From Bacillota bacterium (lineage in GTDB: Bacteria; Bacillota; Clostridia; Christensenellales; SZUA-584): a stretch of 64,000 nt of DNA. Each line of letters opens with the position of its first letter. Position 1 is the first letter of the stretch. The notes under the pieces were generated by a model. The model did not search any database, was not told where the DNA came from, and worked only from the letters and a program-made list of their open reading frames with translations. Location of the stretch: contig JAEYKW010000015.1 of NCBI GenBank assembly GCA_023408075.1, forward strand, positions 248,001 through 312,000, written 5' to 3'. The position numbers and the translations under genes were made by a program. Below, piece after piece: positions 24,806 through 33,100 of this stretch.

Positions 24806-26353
24806 ATGTTTCGCTTATCTTCGAAAAAAAAACAGGCTGTTGTTGATGAGGCTGTCAAAGAAATCGATAAGGATCTTGAAAATACCGTGCTTTCACGTTC
24901 CTTGGAGAAGAACATGGCAATGCTCAACGAGCTGTTTACGGACGTTGATGTTTTCAAAACCAAGATCATTTCAAGCGTCCAAAATCAAAAGATCAGGCTC
25001 GGCATCGCTTACTGCTCCAGTGCTACGGACAGCTCGCTGATCAGCGAGAACATTATCGAACCGCTCACGAGATGCCCGGAGTTTCCCGAAAATCTTAATA
25101 CTATTACCGGCCTCACGGAACAAGTGATTCAAATCGGAGAAATAGAAAAGACCACCAGCGTCGCTGGCATTGTCGAAGCCATCTGCAGCGGCGATACGGT
25201 TGTTCTTGCGGACGGAGAGGCGGAGGCATTAATCATCGGGACCAGAAGCTTTCCCGCACGCGCCGTCACCGAGCCCGAAAATGAGCGGACGCTGAGCGGC
25301 CCGCGCGAGGGGTTCACCGAATCCATCATAATGAACATTGCCATGCTCAGGCACCGGGTGCACACCAACAAGCTGAAGCTTAAATTTTCCTCGCTAGGCA
25401 AGCGGACAAAAACAAAAATCTGTGTCTGTTATATTGACGGGCTGGTCAACAACAAAATACTGACTGAGCTTAACAAGCGCCTCAGCAAGATTGATATTGA
25501 CGCGGTGCTCGATTCGAATTATATATCCGAAATGATCAAGGACGGTGCAATCTCACCTTTTCGTACAACCGGCTACACCGAAAGGCCGGATACGGCGGTT
25601 GCGCGGCTGCTCGAAGGCCGCATCGCGCTGATTGTGGACGGCAGCCCGTCCGTGCTGACGCTGCCGTTTCTTTTCATAGAGAATTTTCAGAGCAGCGAAG
25701 ATTATTACACGAACTATTACTATGGATCATTTTCAAGACTGCTGCGTATATTCGGGTTCATTCTCACGCTTGTCGTGCCGGGGCTATATATTTCAATCGT
25801 CGCCTACCATCACGAGATGCTGCCCACGCAGCTGCTGCTCAATGTCGCCGCCGAACGCTCGGGCGTTCCGCTGCCCGCTTCGATAGAAGCGTTTGTGATG
25901 CTGATCGTATTTGATATCCTGCGTGAAACGGGTGTCCGTATGCCGAACAATATCGGTCAGGCGCTCAGTATCGTAGGGGCATTGGTCATCGGGCAGTCCG
26001 CCGTAGAGGCCAGAATGGTCGCCGCGCCCATGATTATCATCGTGGCGCTGACCGGCATCACAAACCTGCTGGTGCCGCGCTTAAGCGGACCTGTTATATT
26101 CATTCGGTATTTTCTGCTTCTGGCCGGGTCGCTGCTCGGTTTTTACGGGCTTGTTCTTGGAATGGCCGCCGTCATCATTCATATACTCAACTTGCGGTCT
26201 TTTGGCATACCGCAGATCAGCGCCGCAGGCAATGTGCGCTTTCAGGAGGTCAAGGATATCGCCATCCGTGCCCCATGGTGGCAAATGCGGCTGCGCCCCA
26301 AAGGGCTTAGTCAAAACAGGACCCGCGAGAAAACGGACGGAAACGGCTCATGA
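24806..26353 (+). CDS. GerA-family germinant receptor subunit A
   Basis: The 515-residue protein is the A subunit of an inner-spore-membrane germinant receptor. The soluble N-terminal region (to about residue 290) contains the family stretches SRSLEKNMAMLNELFTDVDV, GPREGFTESIIMNIAMLRHR and RPDTAVARLLEGRIALIVDG. It is followed by about five membrane spans, with SVPLPA-like SGVPLPASIEAFVMLIVFDI, RETGVRMPNNIGQALSIVGA and GQSAVEARMVAAPM. AGGGAG lies about six bases before this ATG; the earlier ATG at 24791 would overlap that site. It is first in the operon A-C-D-B and overlaps the C gene by four bases. The germinant cannot be read from sequence. Confidence 0.95.
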   Translation: MFRLSSKKKQAVVDEAVKEIDKDLENTVLSRSLEKNMAMLNELFTDVDVFKTKIISSVQNQKIRLGIAYCSSATDSSLISENIIEPLTRCPEFPENLNTITGLTEQVIQIGEIEKTTSVAGIVEAICSGDTVVLADGEAEALIIGTRSFPARAVTEPENERTLSGPREGFTESIIMNIAMLRHRVHTNKLKLKFSSLGKRTKTKICVCYIDGLVNNKILTELNKRLSKIDIDAVLDSNYISEMIKDGAISPFRTTGYTERPDTAVARLLEGRIALIVDGSPSVLTLPFLFIENFQSSEDYYTNYYYGSFSRLLRIFGFILTLVVPGLYISIVAYHHEMLPTQLLLNVAAERSGVPLPASIEAFVMLIVFDILRETGVRMPNNIGQALSIVGALVIGQSAVEARMVAAPMIIIVALTGITNLLVPRLSGPVIFIRYFLLLAGSLLGFYGLVLGMAAVIIHILNLRSFGIPQISAAGNVRFQEVKDIAIRAPWWQMRLRPKGLSQNRTREKTDGNGS

Positions 26354-27486
26354 TAAAAAAATCGCTTTGGCTGATGATGATATTGGCGGTTCTGCTGTGC
26401 GGCGGCTGCTGGAACTACCGCGGGCTCAACGAAATGTCGATCGTCTCAGGATTGGCCTTCGACCTTGACGGGACATCGGGCCAATATAAAGTCTCATTCC
26501 AAATCGTTGATCTGACGGGGAATGTGAAAATAGAAGGCATCAATGCAAAGATGCTTGAATCCGAGGGCAAAACGCTTTTTGATGCCTGCCGAAACGCAAA
26601 GAAAGCCATTTTGGGCAAGCTCTATTTTGGCCATACGCAGCTCGTGGTTATCAGTGACAAGCTCGCTCGCCATCAAGACTTAAGAGACCTTATCGATTGG
26701 ATGCTGCACGATGCGGAAATCCGCGAGACATTAAAGATTGTGATTTCCACCGAGGAAACAGCGCAAGAAATTTTAGATAACGAAACTCTTGTCGGGCCGA
26801 TTATTGCCTTTGACGTCAGCGAATATATTGAGGACGACAACGAAGTCACATCATCGACCTCATACAAACAGCTTTACGAAGTTTATGACACGCTTGAAGC
26901 CGATGGTATTGATTTAACGGTGCCGGCTTTATGCAATATTGAAAGCGGCGGCAGAACCATACCAAAGCTGTCCGGCACGGCGGTTTTTAAAGGACAGCGG
27001 CTGGCGGGATACCTGAGCTCCGATGAATCTAAATACTTCCTGTTCGCCGTTGACAAGGTGAAAGGCGGTGTGCTGACCGTCCCGGCCAACGGCGAAGGCC
27101 GGGACAATGTCACGCTCGAGATCAGCGATAACAGAACAAGCCGTTCGTTTACATACAAGGACGGCAAGCTTGTGATGAAGCTTGAACCCGAAACCGACGT
27201 CTTTTTGGCTGAATGCGAAGGCCCTTTGGACGCGATGGACAAGCAGCAAATTAAAGAACTTGAAAAAAACGCGGCCAAGACACTCGCACAGAGAATGGTT
27301 CAAACCATTCAAACAGTGCAGTCCAAATACGGTGCCGATATATTCGGCTTTGGCAACTTTATTCACAAATCGGATATGTCCCTTTGGAAAAGCTTAAGCA
27401 AAGACTGGGATACGATCTATAAGACGCTCGAAGTGCAGGTGAACGCCAAAGTCAACATCATCAGTTCCTCTTGCGTTAAGGAATGA
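26350..27486 (+). CDS. Ger(x)C-family germinant receptor lipoprotein subunit C
   Basis: The 378-residue product is a lipoprotein anchored to the spore inner membrane. The signal MIKKSLWLMMILAVLLCGGC gives a lipobox Cys at residue 20, followed by the family start WNYRGLNEMSIVSGLAFD. GHTQLVVISDKLA and the C-terminal KYGADIFGFGNFIHK, typical of GerC domain 3, are also present. Its ATG overlaps the stop of the A gene (ATGA). Confidence 0.95.
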   Translation: MIKKSLWLMMILAVLLCGGCWNYRGLNEMSIVSGLAFDLDGTSGQYKVSFQIVDLTGNVKIEGINAKMLESEGKTLFDACRNAKKAILGKLYFGHTQLVVISDKLARHQDLRDLIDWMLHDAEIRETLKIVISTEETAQEILDNETLVGPIIAFDVSEYIEDDNEVTSSTSYKQLYEVYDTLEADGIDLTVPALCNIESGGRTIPKLSGTAVFKGQRLAGYLSSDESKYFLFAVDKVKGGVLTVPANGEGRDNVTLEISDNRTSRSFTYKDGKLVMKLEPETDVFLAECEGPLDAMDKQQIKELEKNAAKTLAQRMVQTIQTVQSKYGADIFGFGNFIHKSDMSLWKSLSKDWDTIYKTLEVQVNAKVNIISSSCVKE

Positions 27487-27499
27487 AAGGAGTCTTTCC

Positions 27500-27715
27500 A
27501 TGCTTGCCGGTATCATCATCATCATTTTTGCAGGGATCTTGTTTATTGACTTTATACCGAACCGGAAGAGCCGCAAACGGAAGGAGAAAATTTTCTATGG
27601 CATTGTGCTCGCTGTCAGTTTCTGCATACTTATGCTTTACTGTGCGGGATACACCCTCCCCAGCCCCACAGAAGGGATTGAGAGTGTCGTCAAAATGATT
27701 GTCCCCGTCAAGTAA
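27500..27715 (+). CDS. Small two-span membrane protein of the ger operon (GerD-subunit-like, as in gerB/gerK/gerU operons)
   Basis: The 71-residue product has two hydrophobic segments, residues 2-19 (LAGIIIIIFAGILFIDFI) and about 33-50, joined by a basic loop (RKSRKRKEK), and a short tail. AAAGGAG lies about eight bases before the ATG, and it sits tightly between the C and B genes. Bacillus gerB, gerK and gerU operons have small two-span 'D' proteins in comparable positions that modulate germination. I infer this is a clostridial counterpart; sequence similarity cannot be judged by eye. It is distinct from the lipoprotein also named GerD. Confidence 0.7.
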   Translation: MLAGIIIIIFAGILFIDFIPNRKSRKRKEKIFYGIVLAVSFCILMLYCAGYTLPSPTEGIESVVKMIVPVK

Positions 27716-27729
27716 GAAAGGAGAGCGTC

Positions 27730-28824
27730 ATGCAAAAAGAAATGATATCGATGCGCCAGGCATTTTGCATCATAGCTACATTTATCTGGGGCAGCAGCGT
27801 GGTGATGGGCGGCAGCTCGGATGCCGGGCAGGATTCTTGGATATCTCTGCTGCTTGCTTTTGCGTGGGCCCTTCCGCTTTATTTCATCTATGGCCGCGTT
27901 ATGCGGCTCTATCCCGAAAAGAATATATTTGAGATTCTTCAAATTGTGTTCGGAAAAATTGCAGGCGGCATTATCATTCTGCTGATAAGCTGGTATGCAC
28001 TGCATCTTTGCTCAGTCGTGCTATGCAACTTTTCACAGTTTATTGAGATCGTTGCGATGCCGGAAACGCCGCAGCTGCCGCTCATTATCGTGATGCTGGC
28101 TGTGACCACATATCTCGCCATGAGCGGCGTGGAAACGCTCGGCAAATGGTCTATTGTCTCACTGCCCATCATCTTGTCTGTCGCTTTTCTCACAATTGTG
28201 CTGGCTTTGCATCATATGGACTTCTCCAATATAATGCCTGTGGGGGAGCATAGTTTTTCAGACATTGCGAATGGGTCTCTCGGGATATTTTCCTTCCCGT
28301 TCGCAGAGACAGTGCTTTTTTTGGGTATTGCAGACTCTGTCAAGAAACAGACAAATTCATATAAGCTCTATGTCTACGCAACGGGCTTTGGGGCGCTTAT
28401 CCTCCTGCTGGTGATGCTGCGCAACATTGAGCTGCTCGGCTCCTTGACAGACATAGAATACTTTCCTTCTTATATTGCCGCACGCATCATCGATGTCGGA
28501 GATATCTTGACACGTATAGAAGGAACCATTTCAATGAACTTTATCGTCTCCGGCGTTACAAAAATTACGGTTTGTCTGCTTGTGGCTGCCAAGGGGATTG
28601 CGTGCCTGCTCGGCATTTCGAGCTACAGGCGGATTCTGATTCCGGTATCGGCGCTTGTGCTTGCGCTCAGCACCACGCTTTACACAAGCGCCATGCAGAT
28701 GTTTGGATTCATCAGCATTTATCCTTATTACGCAATGCCCTTTCAGGTGTTCATACCCGTCATTGTCTGGCTTCTTGGGGAAATCAAAATCAGGAGACAA
28801 AAAAAGCTGGCAGCCGGACGTTAA
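27730..28824 (+). CDS. GerB-family spore germination permease subunit B
   Basis: The 364-residue product has about ten membrane spans and belongs to the amino acid/polyamine permease-like spore germination family. It starts MQKEMISMRQAFCIIATFIW with GSSVVMGG, typical of GerB proteins. AAAGGAG lies before the ATG, 14 bases after the D-like gene. In GerA-type receptors the B subunit binds the germinant. Its last codons lie within the loop of a terminator hairpin that serves the opposite-strand ohr gene. Confidence 0.94.
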   Translation: MQKEMISMRQAFCIIATFIWGSSVVMGGSSDAGQDSWISLLLAFAWALPLYFIYGRVMRLYPEKNIFEILQIVFGKIAGGIIILLISWYALHLCSVVLCNFSQFIEIVAMPETPQLPLIIVMLAVTTYLAMSGVETLGKWSIVSLPIILSVAFLTIVLALHHMDFSNIMPVGEHSFSDIANGSLGIFSFPFAETVLFLGIADSVKKQTNSYKLYVYATGFGALILLLVMLRNIELLGSLTDIEYFPSYIAARIIDVGDILTRIEGTISMNFIVSGVTKITVCLLVAAKGIACLLGISSYRRILIPVSALVLALSTTLYTSAMQMFGFISIYPYYAMPFQVFIPVIVWLLGEIKIRRQKKLAAGR

Positions 28825-28840
28825 CCCGCTTGCTGCCAGC
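28798..28840 (-). terminator. Terminator of ohr overlapping the end of gerB
   Basis: On the minus strand GCTGGCAGC (28832-28840) and GCTGCCAGC (28806-28814) form a perfect 9-bp stem followed by seven T. The gerB-like stop codon at 28822-28824 lies in its loop. On the plus strand the same hairpin lacks a T-run. Confidence 0.85.
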
Positions 28841-28852
28841 CCTGCTGTTTGG

Positions 28853-29275
28853 CTATTTCACTTTTGCTGTGACGCTGACTTCAATATTACCGCGCGTCGC
28901 ATTGGAATAAGGACACACCGTATGCGCTTCCTTCACGATGTCCGCAGCGGTCTCAAGGTCTGTGCCGGCCAGCGTCACAACGATATCGGCGGCAAGCTGA
29001 TATCCGCCCGTTTCGTTGCGGCCAATACCCACCGTGACTTCCACATCCGGGGGCGCAAGCGCGAGCTTGCGCAAGCGCAGCACATGCTGCACCGCACTGC
29101 CAAAGCACGCCGAATATCCCGCCGCAAACAACTGCTCGGGGTTCACACCCTGCGGTTTGGTCCCTCCCATTTCGGGAGGCGTTGCCATCTCAAAGCTTAA
29201 AGAACTGTCCTGAACCTTCACCTGACCGTCACGGCCGCCCGTAGATAGGGCCGTTGTGCTGTACGAAATTTTCAT
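28853..29275 (-). CDS. Organic hydroperoxide resistance protein, Ohr/OsmC family
   Basis: The 140-residue product is a thiol peroxidase reducing organic hydroperoxides, usually with lipoyl reductant. It starts MKISYSTTALSTGGRDGQV and has NPEQLFAAGYSACFGSA with the peroxidatic Cys at about residue 60. ADIVKEAHTVCPYSNATRGN carries the resolving Cys at about residue 124. It ends VSVTAKVK. AAGGAGG lies right before the ATG at 29275; a longer reading from 29356 runs back into the preceding gene. Length and both Cys positions are typical of Ohr. Confidence 0.95.
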   Translation of the reverse strand: MKISYSTTALSTGGRDGQVKVQDSSLSFEMATPPEMGGTKPQGVNPEQLFAAGYSACFGSAVQHVLRLRKLALAPPDVEVTVGIGRNETGGYQLAADIVVTLAGTDLETAADIVKEAHTVCPYSNATRGNIEVSVTAKVK

Positions 29276-29292
29276 GTAAACCTCCTTGGTTG

Positions 29293-29631
29293 TTAGATTC
29301 GGTAACGAGACAGCGCATTTGCTACCACACCTGAAAAGCTTCTGGAAGCGCCCCAATCAAAACGGAAGAAGCCTTCTCCCCCGCCTCCGCTGACGGAGTG
29401 AACGCGTGTGCGTCCCGTCAGGTCGTCTATAACGACGGTCAGCGTTAAGCGGTTGCCCGCACGGTAATAGTGCTTCTCATAAACGAGCACCGCAAAACCG
29501 CCGCCCTGCGGCGCAGGCACACCGTAATGGTTAATGCATTCTCCGGTGATGCTGCCTCTCACCACCGCATCGTTAATCACTTCAATTGTGCTTTGCACAT
29601 CCAAAGATACAAAGAACGTATCGTCGCCCAC
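29293..29631 (-). CDS. Hypothetical protein, DUF6054-like
   Basis: The 112-residue product starts at a GTG with GGAGG nine bases upstream. It contains two halves: FVSLDVQSTIEVINDAVVRG, then RAGNRLTLTVVIDDLTGRTR and a Gly-rich SVSGGGGEGFFRFDWG. This resembles DUF6054 proteins, whose function is unknown, but the assignment is tentative. No signal peptide or membrane span is seen. It ends 17 bases before ohr and may share its transcript. Confidence 0.6.
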   Translation of the reverse strand: MGDDTFFVSLDVQSTIEVINDAVVRGSITGECINHYGVPAPQGGGFAVLVYEKHYYRAGNRLTLTVVIDDLTGRTRVHSVSGGGGEGFFRFDWGASRSFSGVVANALSRYRI

Positions 29632-29721
29632 TTTTCAGCCTCCAAAACGGAATGAATCCATTAATGAAAGGATTATACCATACCCATCCGCTTTTCTCCA
29701 CTATAAGGCTGATATTATTGC

Positions 29722-29946
29722 TTATTCCGTTGCGTCTTCTTCGTACCCAATCAGCATCTGTGCTTCAGCCTGCGAAATCTGTTCGCATTTGCCCATGGCC
29801 TCGCCGTCCGTCTCGTGAATCCGGTCAGCCAATATCTGATTCCTGTCAACCTCCCACTTGCCCGTCGCGCCGTTAAAGATGTATGTGGTTTTGCCGTCGT
29901 CCTTTGCCACCGTATCCAAATCCAGAAGTTTATAATAGTCCGTCAT
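29722..29946 (-). CDS. Hypothetical 74-residue acidic protein
   Basis: The product MTDYYKLLDLDTVAKDDGKT continues with YIFNGATGKWEVDRNQILAD and ends in an acidic EEDATE. AAGGAAAAGGG lies before the ATG. It is small, acidic and without membrane spans or a known motif. It lies downstream of the phage-like regulatory genes and may belong with them. Confidence 0.55.
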   Translation of the reverse strand: MTDYYKLLDLDTVAKDDGKTTYIFNGATGKWEVDRNQILADRIHETDGEAMGKCEQISQAEAQMLIGYEEDATE

Positions 29947-30012
29947 TGCCCTTTTCCTTTACCCGTTTTTTAGCTATTTTGCACCGGCCAGCTGCCTTTC
30001 ATGCATTGCAGA

Positions 30013-30498
30013 TTACAGGCTCGCCAGGCAAGCCGACAGCGGCTTAATACGATTGCTTAAAACGTATTCGATCTTTTTGAGTGCCGATACTCTGAGTCTT
30101 CCGCACGTCGCCACCGAGCAATAGAGCCGCTGTGATGCGGCCTCCACACTTCGCGCTTCAAAATAACGCAGCCTGACATAACCCGCTTCAGGGGCGGTGA
30201 GTCCCGCTTTTTCGACTGTTCCCTCAATGACAGCCAGTGTGCAGCGTTCTTCTTTGAGCCTCTTCTCGATGCTGAGCATCTCGGCATGAAACTGATCGAC
30301 CGCTATAACCGCCGCGCGCTCGACCGGGCTGCTGATGCTGCGATGTTTCCCCTGCGCTTTTAAATAGCCGTCCGTTACCGGAAGACTGTTAAGACTTTTT
30401 TCATATGTCTGTCTCGCCGCCGTTAAATCCATCATGAGCCGCCCAATGCTGCGGGTGGCATACCAGTGATCCTTTAAAAACCTTTCCGTGTCTGTCAT
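30013..30498 (-). CDS. Phage-type late regulator, RinA/ArpU-like (DUF1492-like)
   Basis: The 161-residue product is mostly helical. Its C-terminus, YVRLRYFEARSVEAASQRLY followed by CSVATCGRLRVSALKKIEYV, reads like a sigma-70 region 4 helix-turn-helix. The N-terminal half with repeated helix breaks fits the DUF1492/RinA/ArpU group of phage transcriptional activators. It is one of five short minus-strand genes behind a phage-like switch at 31139-31246. No phage packaging genes follow, so its targets may be gone. Confidence 0.6.
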   Translation of the reverse strand: MTDTERFLKDHWYATRSIGRLMMDLTAARQTYEKSLNSLPVTDGYLKAQGKHRSISSPVERAAVIAVDQFHAEMLSIEKRLKEERCTLAVIEGTVEKAGLTAPEAGYVRLRYFEARSVEAASQRLYCSVATCGRLRVSALKKIEYVLSNRIKPLSACLASL

Positions 30499-30514
30499 TT
30501 TCCTTTCCCTCTTT

Positions 30515-30724
30515 CTAAAGCCATTGATCCGGCCCGGCTAAGCGCCTTATCGATAAGCTTTCAAACTCGTGCCATGCAAACTTATCCGCACATTCGGTGC
30601 ATATGTTTTTTTCTTCATAGATGTAATACCAAGACCCCTGCCGGATTGCGCCGCCGCAATAATCACACCTCAAAATTTCGAGCGGCTCTGCCGCTTCTCC
30701 CTGAAACCTGTCGTCAGTCATCAT
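30515..30724 (-). CDS. Small zinc-ribbon protein
   Basis: The 69-residue product has CDYCGGAIRQGSWYY and ICTECADKFAWHEFE, two CxxC pairs about 20 residues apart, which fits one zinc site. Small proteins of this kind are common in prophages. Its start overlaps the end of the upstream 62-residue gene by about 11 bases. Confidence 0.6.
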   Translation of the reverse strand: MMTDDRFQGEAAEPLEILRCDYCGGAIRQGSWYYIYEEKNICTECADKFAWHEFESLSIRRLAGPDQWL

Positions 30725-30902
30725 CTGCTGCCCCCCGGTTCAGTTTCATTTCGTCCGCTTCCCTGAGCGCAAGCTCTGTCAGTACCAGTGCGGCAGCGGC
30801 GATTCGACTGTCTTTTGTTTTGAGATACGCATCTTTTGTCAGCTTGATCGCTTCCGCCAGTGCGCAGAGCTTAAAGGCTGCGGTACTATCGTTATCCTGC
30901 AT
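30714..30902 (-). CDS. Small hypothetical protein of the phage-like cluster
   Basis: The 62-residue product MQDNDSTAAFKLCALAEAIK is helical and ends acidic (GAADDD). AGAGGAG lies before the ATG at 30902; a longer reading from 30941 would run into the repressor gene. No family is recognised. Confidence 0.5.
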   Translation of the reverse strand: MQDNDSTAAFKLCALAEAIKLTKDAYLKTKDSRIAAAALVLTELALREADEMKLNRGAADDD

Positions 30903-31122
30903 TTTGCTTGCTCCTCTTCTTGTGTTCCGTATAAAAAACACGGAATATGTCTTTCTCGGGAATATCGAGAATCTTAGCGATTCGCAGCGCTATCTCGGGT
31001 GACGGACAGCGCACTCCGCTTTCAATGTCCGAGTAATACCCTTGAGATATGTCGGCACATCGTGATATCTGCGTCTGTGTGAAATTTGCTTCTTCCCGAA
31101 GCATCGCCAGCCGTACTCTCAT
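30892..31122 (-). CDS. XRE-family (Cro/CI-like) regulator of a phage-like switch
   Basis: The 76-residue product MRVRLAMLREEANFTQTQIS continues RCADISQGYYSDIESGVRCP and SPEIALRIAKILDIP, a full lambda-repressor-type helix-turn-helix domain and little else, so it is Cro-like in size. GGAGG lies eight bases before the ATG at 31122. It is divergent from the larger XRE gene at 31270, and the shared 147-bp gap holds three operators. Confidence 0.85.
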   Translation of the reverse strand: MRVRLAMLREEANFTQTQISRCADISQGYYSDIESGVRCPSPEIALRIAKILDIPEKDIFRVFYTEHKKRSKQNAG

Positions 31123-31138
31123 ATTTTTGACCTCCACA

Positions 31139-31246
31139 ATAGCTGTTAGCTATAATCTAGCCAAAATACGGCATAATGTCAATAGCTTTAAGCTATACTA
31201 TACAAATCTATCGCTTAGAGCTATAATTGAAATAACAGATAGCTAT
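31139..31246. promoter_or_regulatory. Divergent promoters with three spaced repressor operators
   Basis: ATAGCT-N3-AGCTAT occurs perfectly at 31139-31153 and 31182-31196, and with one mismatch at 31210-31224. A fourth ATAGCTAT without spacer lies at 31239-31246. The minus promoter TTGACA (31177-31182) with TAGATT (31154-31159) is bracketed by the first two sites. The plus promoter TATACA (31199-31204) with TATAAT (31222-31227) overlaps the third. This is the arrangement of a lambda-type CI/Cro switch. Confidence 0.85.
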
Positions 31247-31269
31247 TATTTTTTAAAGGAGTTTTACCG

Positions 31270-31641
31270 GTGAACGATCTTCCAAAAAGAATCAGCCAAA
31301 GACGAAAGATGCAGGGACTTACCCAGTCACAGCTTGCGGAACGCGTCGGCATCACTCAGGCCTTTCTCGCCGAGATTGAAAAGGGCCGCAAGCGCCCCTC
31401 ACTGGAGGTTCTTGAAAAGCTGTGTGAGGCACTTGGGTGTTCCGCAGATTATCTTCTTGGTATCACGCCAAACCGCCAGGTCAAGGTACTGCAGGAATGC
31501 GAGCCAGAGTCATCGCTTTTAAGCCGGGGCATTACGTCGGAAATGCTTGACGAAATCGCTGCCCGCAATATCAGCCCCGATGAACTCAGGCTGGCCATCA
31601 AGCTGGCACAGACCTTGAAGGAGGATGGCGGCAAAAATTGA
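31270..31641 (+). CDS. XRE-family repressor of a phage-like switch
   Basis: The 123-residue product starts at a GTG with AAAGGAG about eight bases upstream. RISQRRKMQGLTQSQLAERV, GITQAFLAEIEKGRKRPSLE and LEKLCEALGCSADYLLGI form a Cro/CI helix-turn-helix. A helical C-terminus of about 50 residues probably dimerises. No LexA-like peptidase domain is present, so SOS-type self-cleavage is not expected. Confidence 0.88.
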   Translation: MNDLPKRISQRRKMQGLTQSQLAERVGITQAFLAEIEKGRKRPSLEVLEKLCEALGCSADYLLGITPNRQVKVLQECEPESSLLSRGITSEMLDEIAARNISPDELRLAIKLAQTLKEDGGKN

Positions 31642-32294
31642 TAGACCACTCATTGGTTTCGTTATAAGCTATTATTAATGCAACCCATTATGACCGCCTT
31701 CCATCGAACATCTGTTCTTATTATAGCATGCTTCTGTCCATCTTTTGGGATAGCTTGTGAAATTTTAGCCATCAATTTATAGATAAATGCAAAAAATCAC
31801 TCCGTTTACCCTTGCAAACATGTCATTACTTTTGCAAATGCTCTCTTTACTTCTAATCAGCAAGCTGTCTGATTTGGAAAGGAGAATTACATGAAAGATT
31901 TCTCTGGCTGAAAGGACACCAATCGACGTGACAAAGGCGCAATATTTCGTTCATTAACATGGCGAAGCAGTTTAAAAGGTTCTCCATCGAAAATTTCAAG
32001 AATCAAAATAGCCCAGAGCTTTTCTTGCTGAGAAAAACAAAAAAGCGTGTGGCATTTTGATAATTATCGGATACGGACATCGTTTTTAACATGCCTGCTT
32101 GAGAAAACGCAAGCCGTTTCTAATCGATTATCACATGCATAGAGCTTCATTTATACTTATACATACGTATTGTCATACCGAACATAAAATATAAGAGCCC
32201 GGCAAATGTGACAAACACTTAACTTGCCGTATATATAATGAGAATGGTATAATTAGTTATTGTATTATCCTATTAATAATAAGGAGGCCACAAC
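31642..32294 (+). other. Intergenic stretch with decayed coding remnants
   Basis: About 650 bases without an intact gene. A good AAAGGAG precedes the ATG at 31891, but the frame stops after six codons (MKDFSG). A short frame MAKQFKRFSIENFKNQNSPE follows from about 31958 without a ribosome binding site. This looks like a degraded gene. The last ~60 bases before 32295 are AT-rich and probably hold the promoter of the DUF975 gene. Confidence 0.35.
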
Positions 32295-32909
32295 ATGTTT
32301 AACCGTCCCGAGATTAAACAAAACGCCAAAGCCGCATTTCAAGCCCAATATGGTCTGTCCGTCGGCGTTTATGTGCTTTTTGCTATTGTCTCTGCCGTCG
32401 CATCGAGCATTACGGCAGGACTCGGTGCTTTGTTGATTGCTCCGCCGCTGATGGTCGGTTTCTGTTCTTTTGCCATGCGTATATATAAGCGGGAAACTGC
32501 AGACGTCGGCGACATGTTCACAGACGGTTTCACAAATTACGGGCGCAACCTCGGCGGCATGCTCTGGATGGAGCTTTTTGTCTTCCTGTGGTCGCTGCTT
32601 TTTGTGATTCCGGGTATCGTTAAAGCGTTTGCTTATTCGATGACGCCCTACATACTTGCCGATTGCCCGAATGTGCGCGCCACCGATGCGATTAAGCTTT
32701 CGATGCGCATGACGCGCGGGCACAAAGGCGGCATATTCGTCATGCTGCTCAGCTTCCTCGGATGGGCAATTCTCTCGGCCCTCACAGTCGGCATACTGCA
32801 GATCCTCTATGTGGGGCCGTATATGAGCACAAGCTTTGCGGGCCTTTATGTCGATCTCAAAGCGAAAGCCCTGAGCAGCGGCATCATTAAGCCCGAAGAG
32901 CTGTCTTAA
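32295..32909 (+). CDS. DUF975 family membrane protein
   Basis: The 204-residue product starts MFNRPEIKQNAKAAFQAQYG, with three or four membrane spans (about residues 22-48, 88-115 and 150-178). LFVIPGIVKAFAYSMTPYIL and DAIKLSMRMTRGHKG are typical of DUF975 proteins. AAGGAGG lies before the ATG. It stands alone with a hairpin terminator. DUF975 proteins are integral membrane proteins of unknown function. Confidence 0.85.
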   Translation: MFNRPEIKQNAKAAFQAQYGLSVGVYVLFAIVSAVASSITAGLGALLIAPPLMVGFCSFAMRIYKRETADVGDMFTDGFTNYGRNLGGMLWMELFVFLWSLLFVIPGIVKAFAYSMTPYILADCPNVRATDAIKLSMRMTRGHKGGIFVMLLSFLGWAILSALTVGILQILYVGPYMSTSFAGLYVDLKAKALSSGIIKPEELS

Positions 32910-32933
32910 ACTGTCTCTTACCGTTCGCAAAGT

Positions 32934-32963
32934 AAAAGCCGGAAGATGCTTCTCCCGGCTTTT
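32934..32963 (+). terminator. Terminator of the DUF975 gene
   Basis: AAAAGCCGG and CCGGCTTTT pair perfectly over nine bases around a 12-base loop, with a short T-rich tail. Confidence 0.7.
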
Positions 32964-33075
32964 CTTATACATACAGAGTATGAACAAAGCAGTGGCTGTG
33001 AACCTGTCGCAGCTCCTCTACCGTTCGTTCTTCAGCATTGCTGAATCAAAAATATAAGAGACTTGTTGATATCCG

Positions 33076-33095
33076 GCCGGAAGATTTCTTCCGGC
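33076..33095 (-). terminator. Hairpin after the methyltransferase gene
   Basis: GCCGGAAGA and TCTTCCGGC form a perfect 9-bp stem with a 2-base loop, five bases past the stop at 33101. No T-run follows on the minus strand, so termination may be weak or need other signals. Confidence 0.5.
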
Positions 33096-33100
33096 TTTGT

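Noticed and set aside
32265..32987. 240-codon minus-strand frame
   Set aside because: It is antisense to the DUF975 gene, which has a strong ribosome binding site and family motifs.
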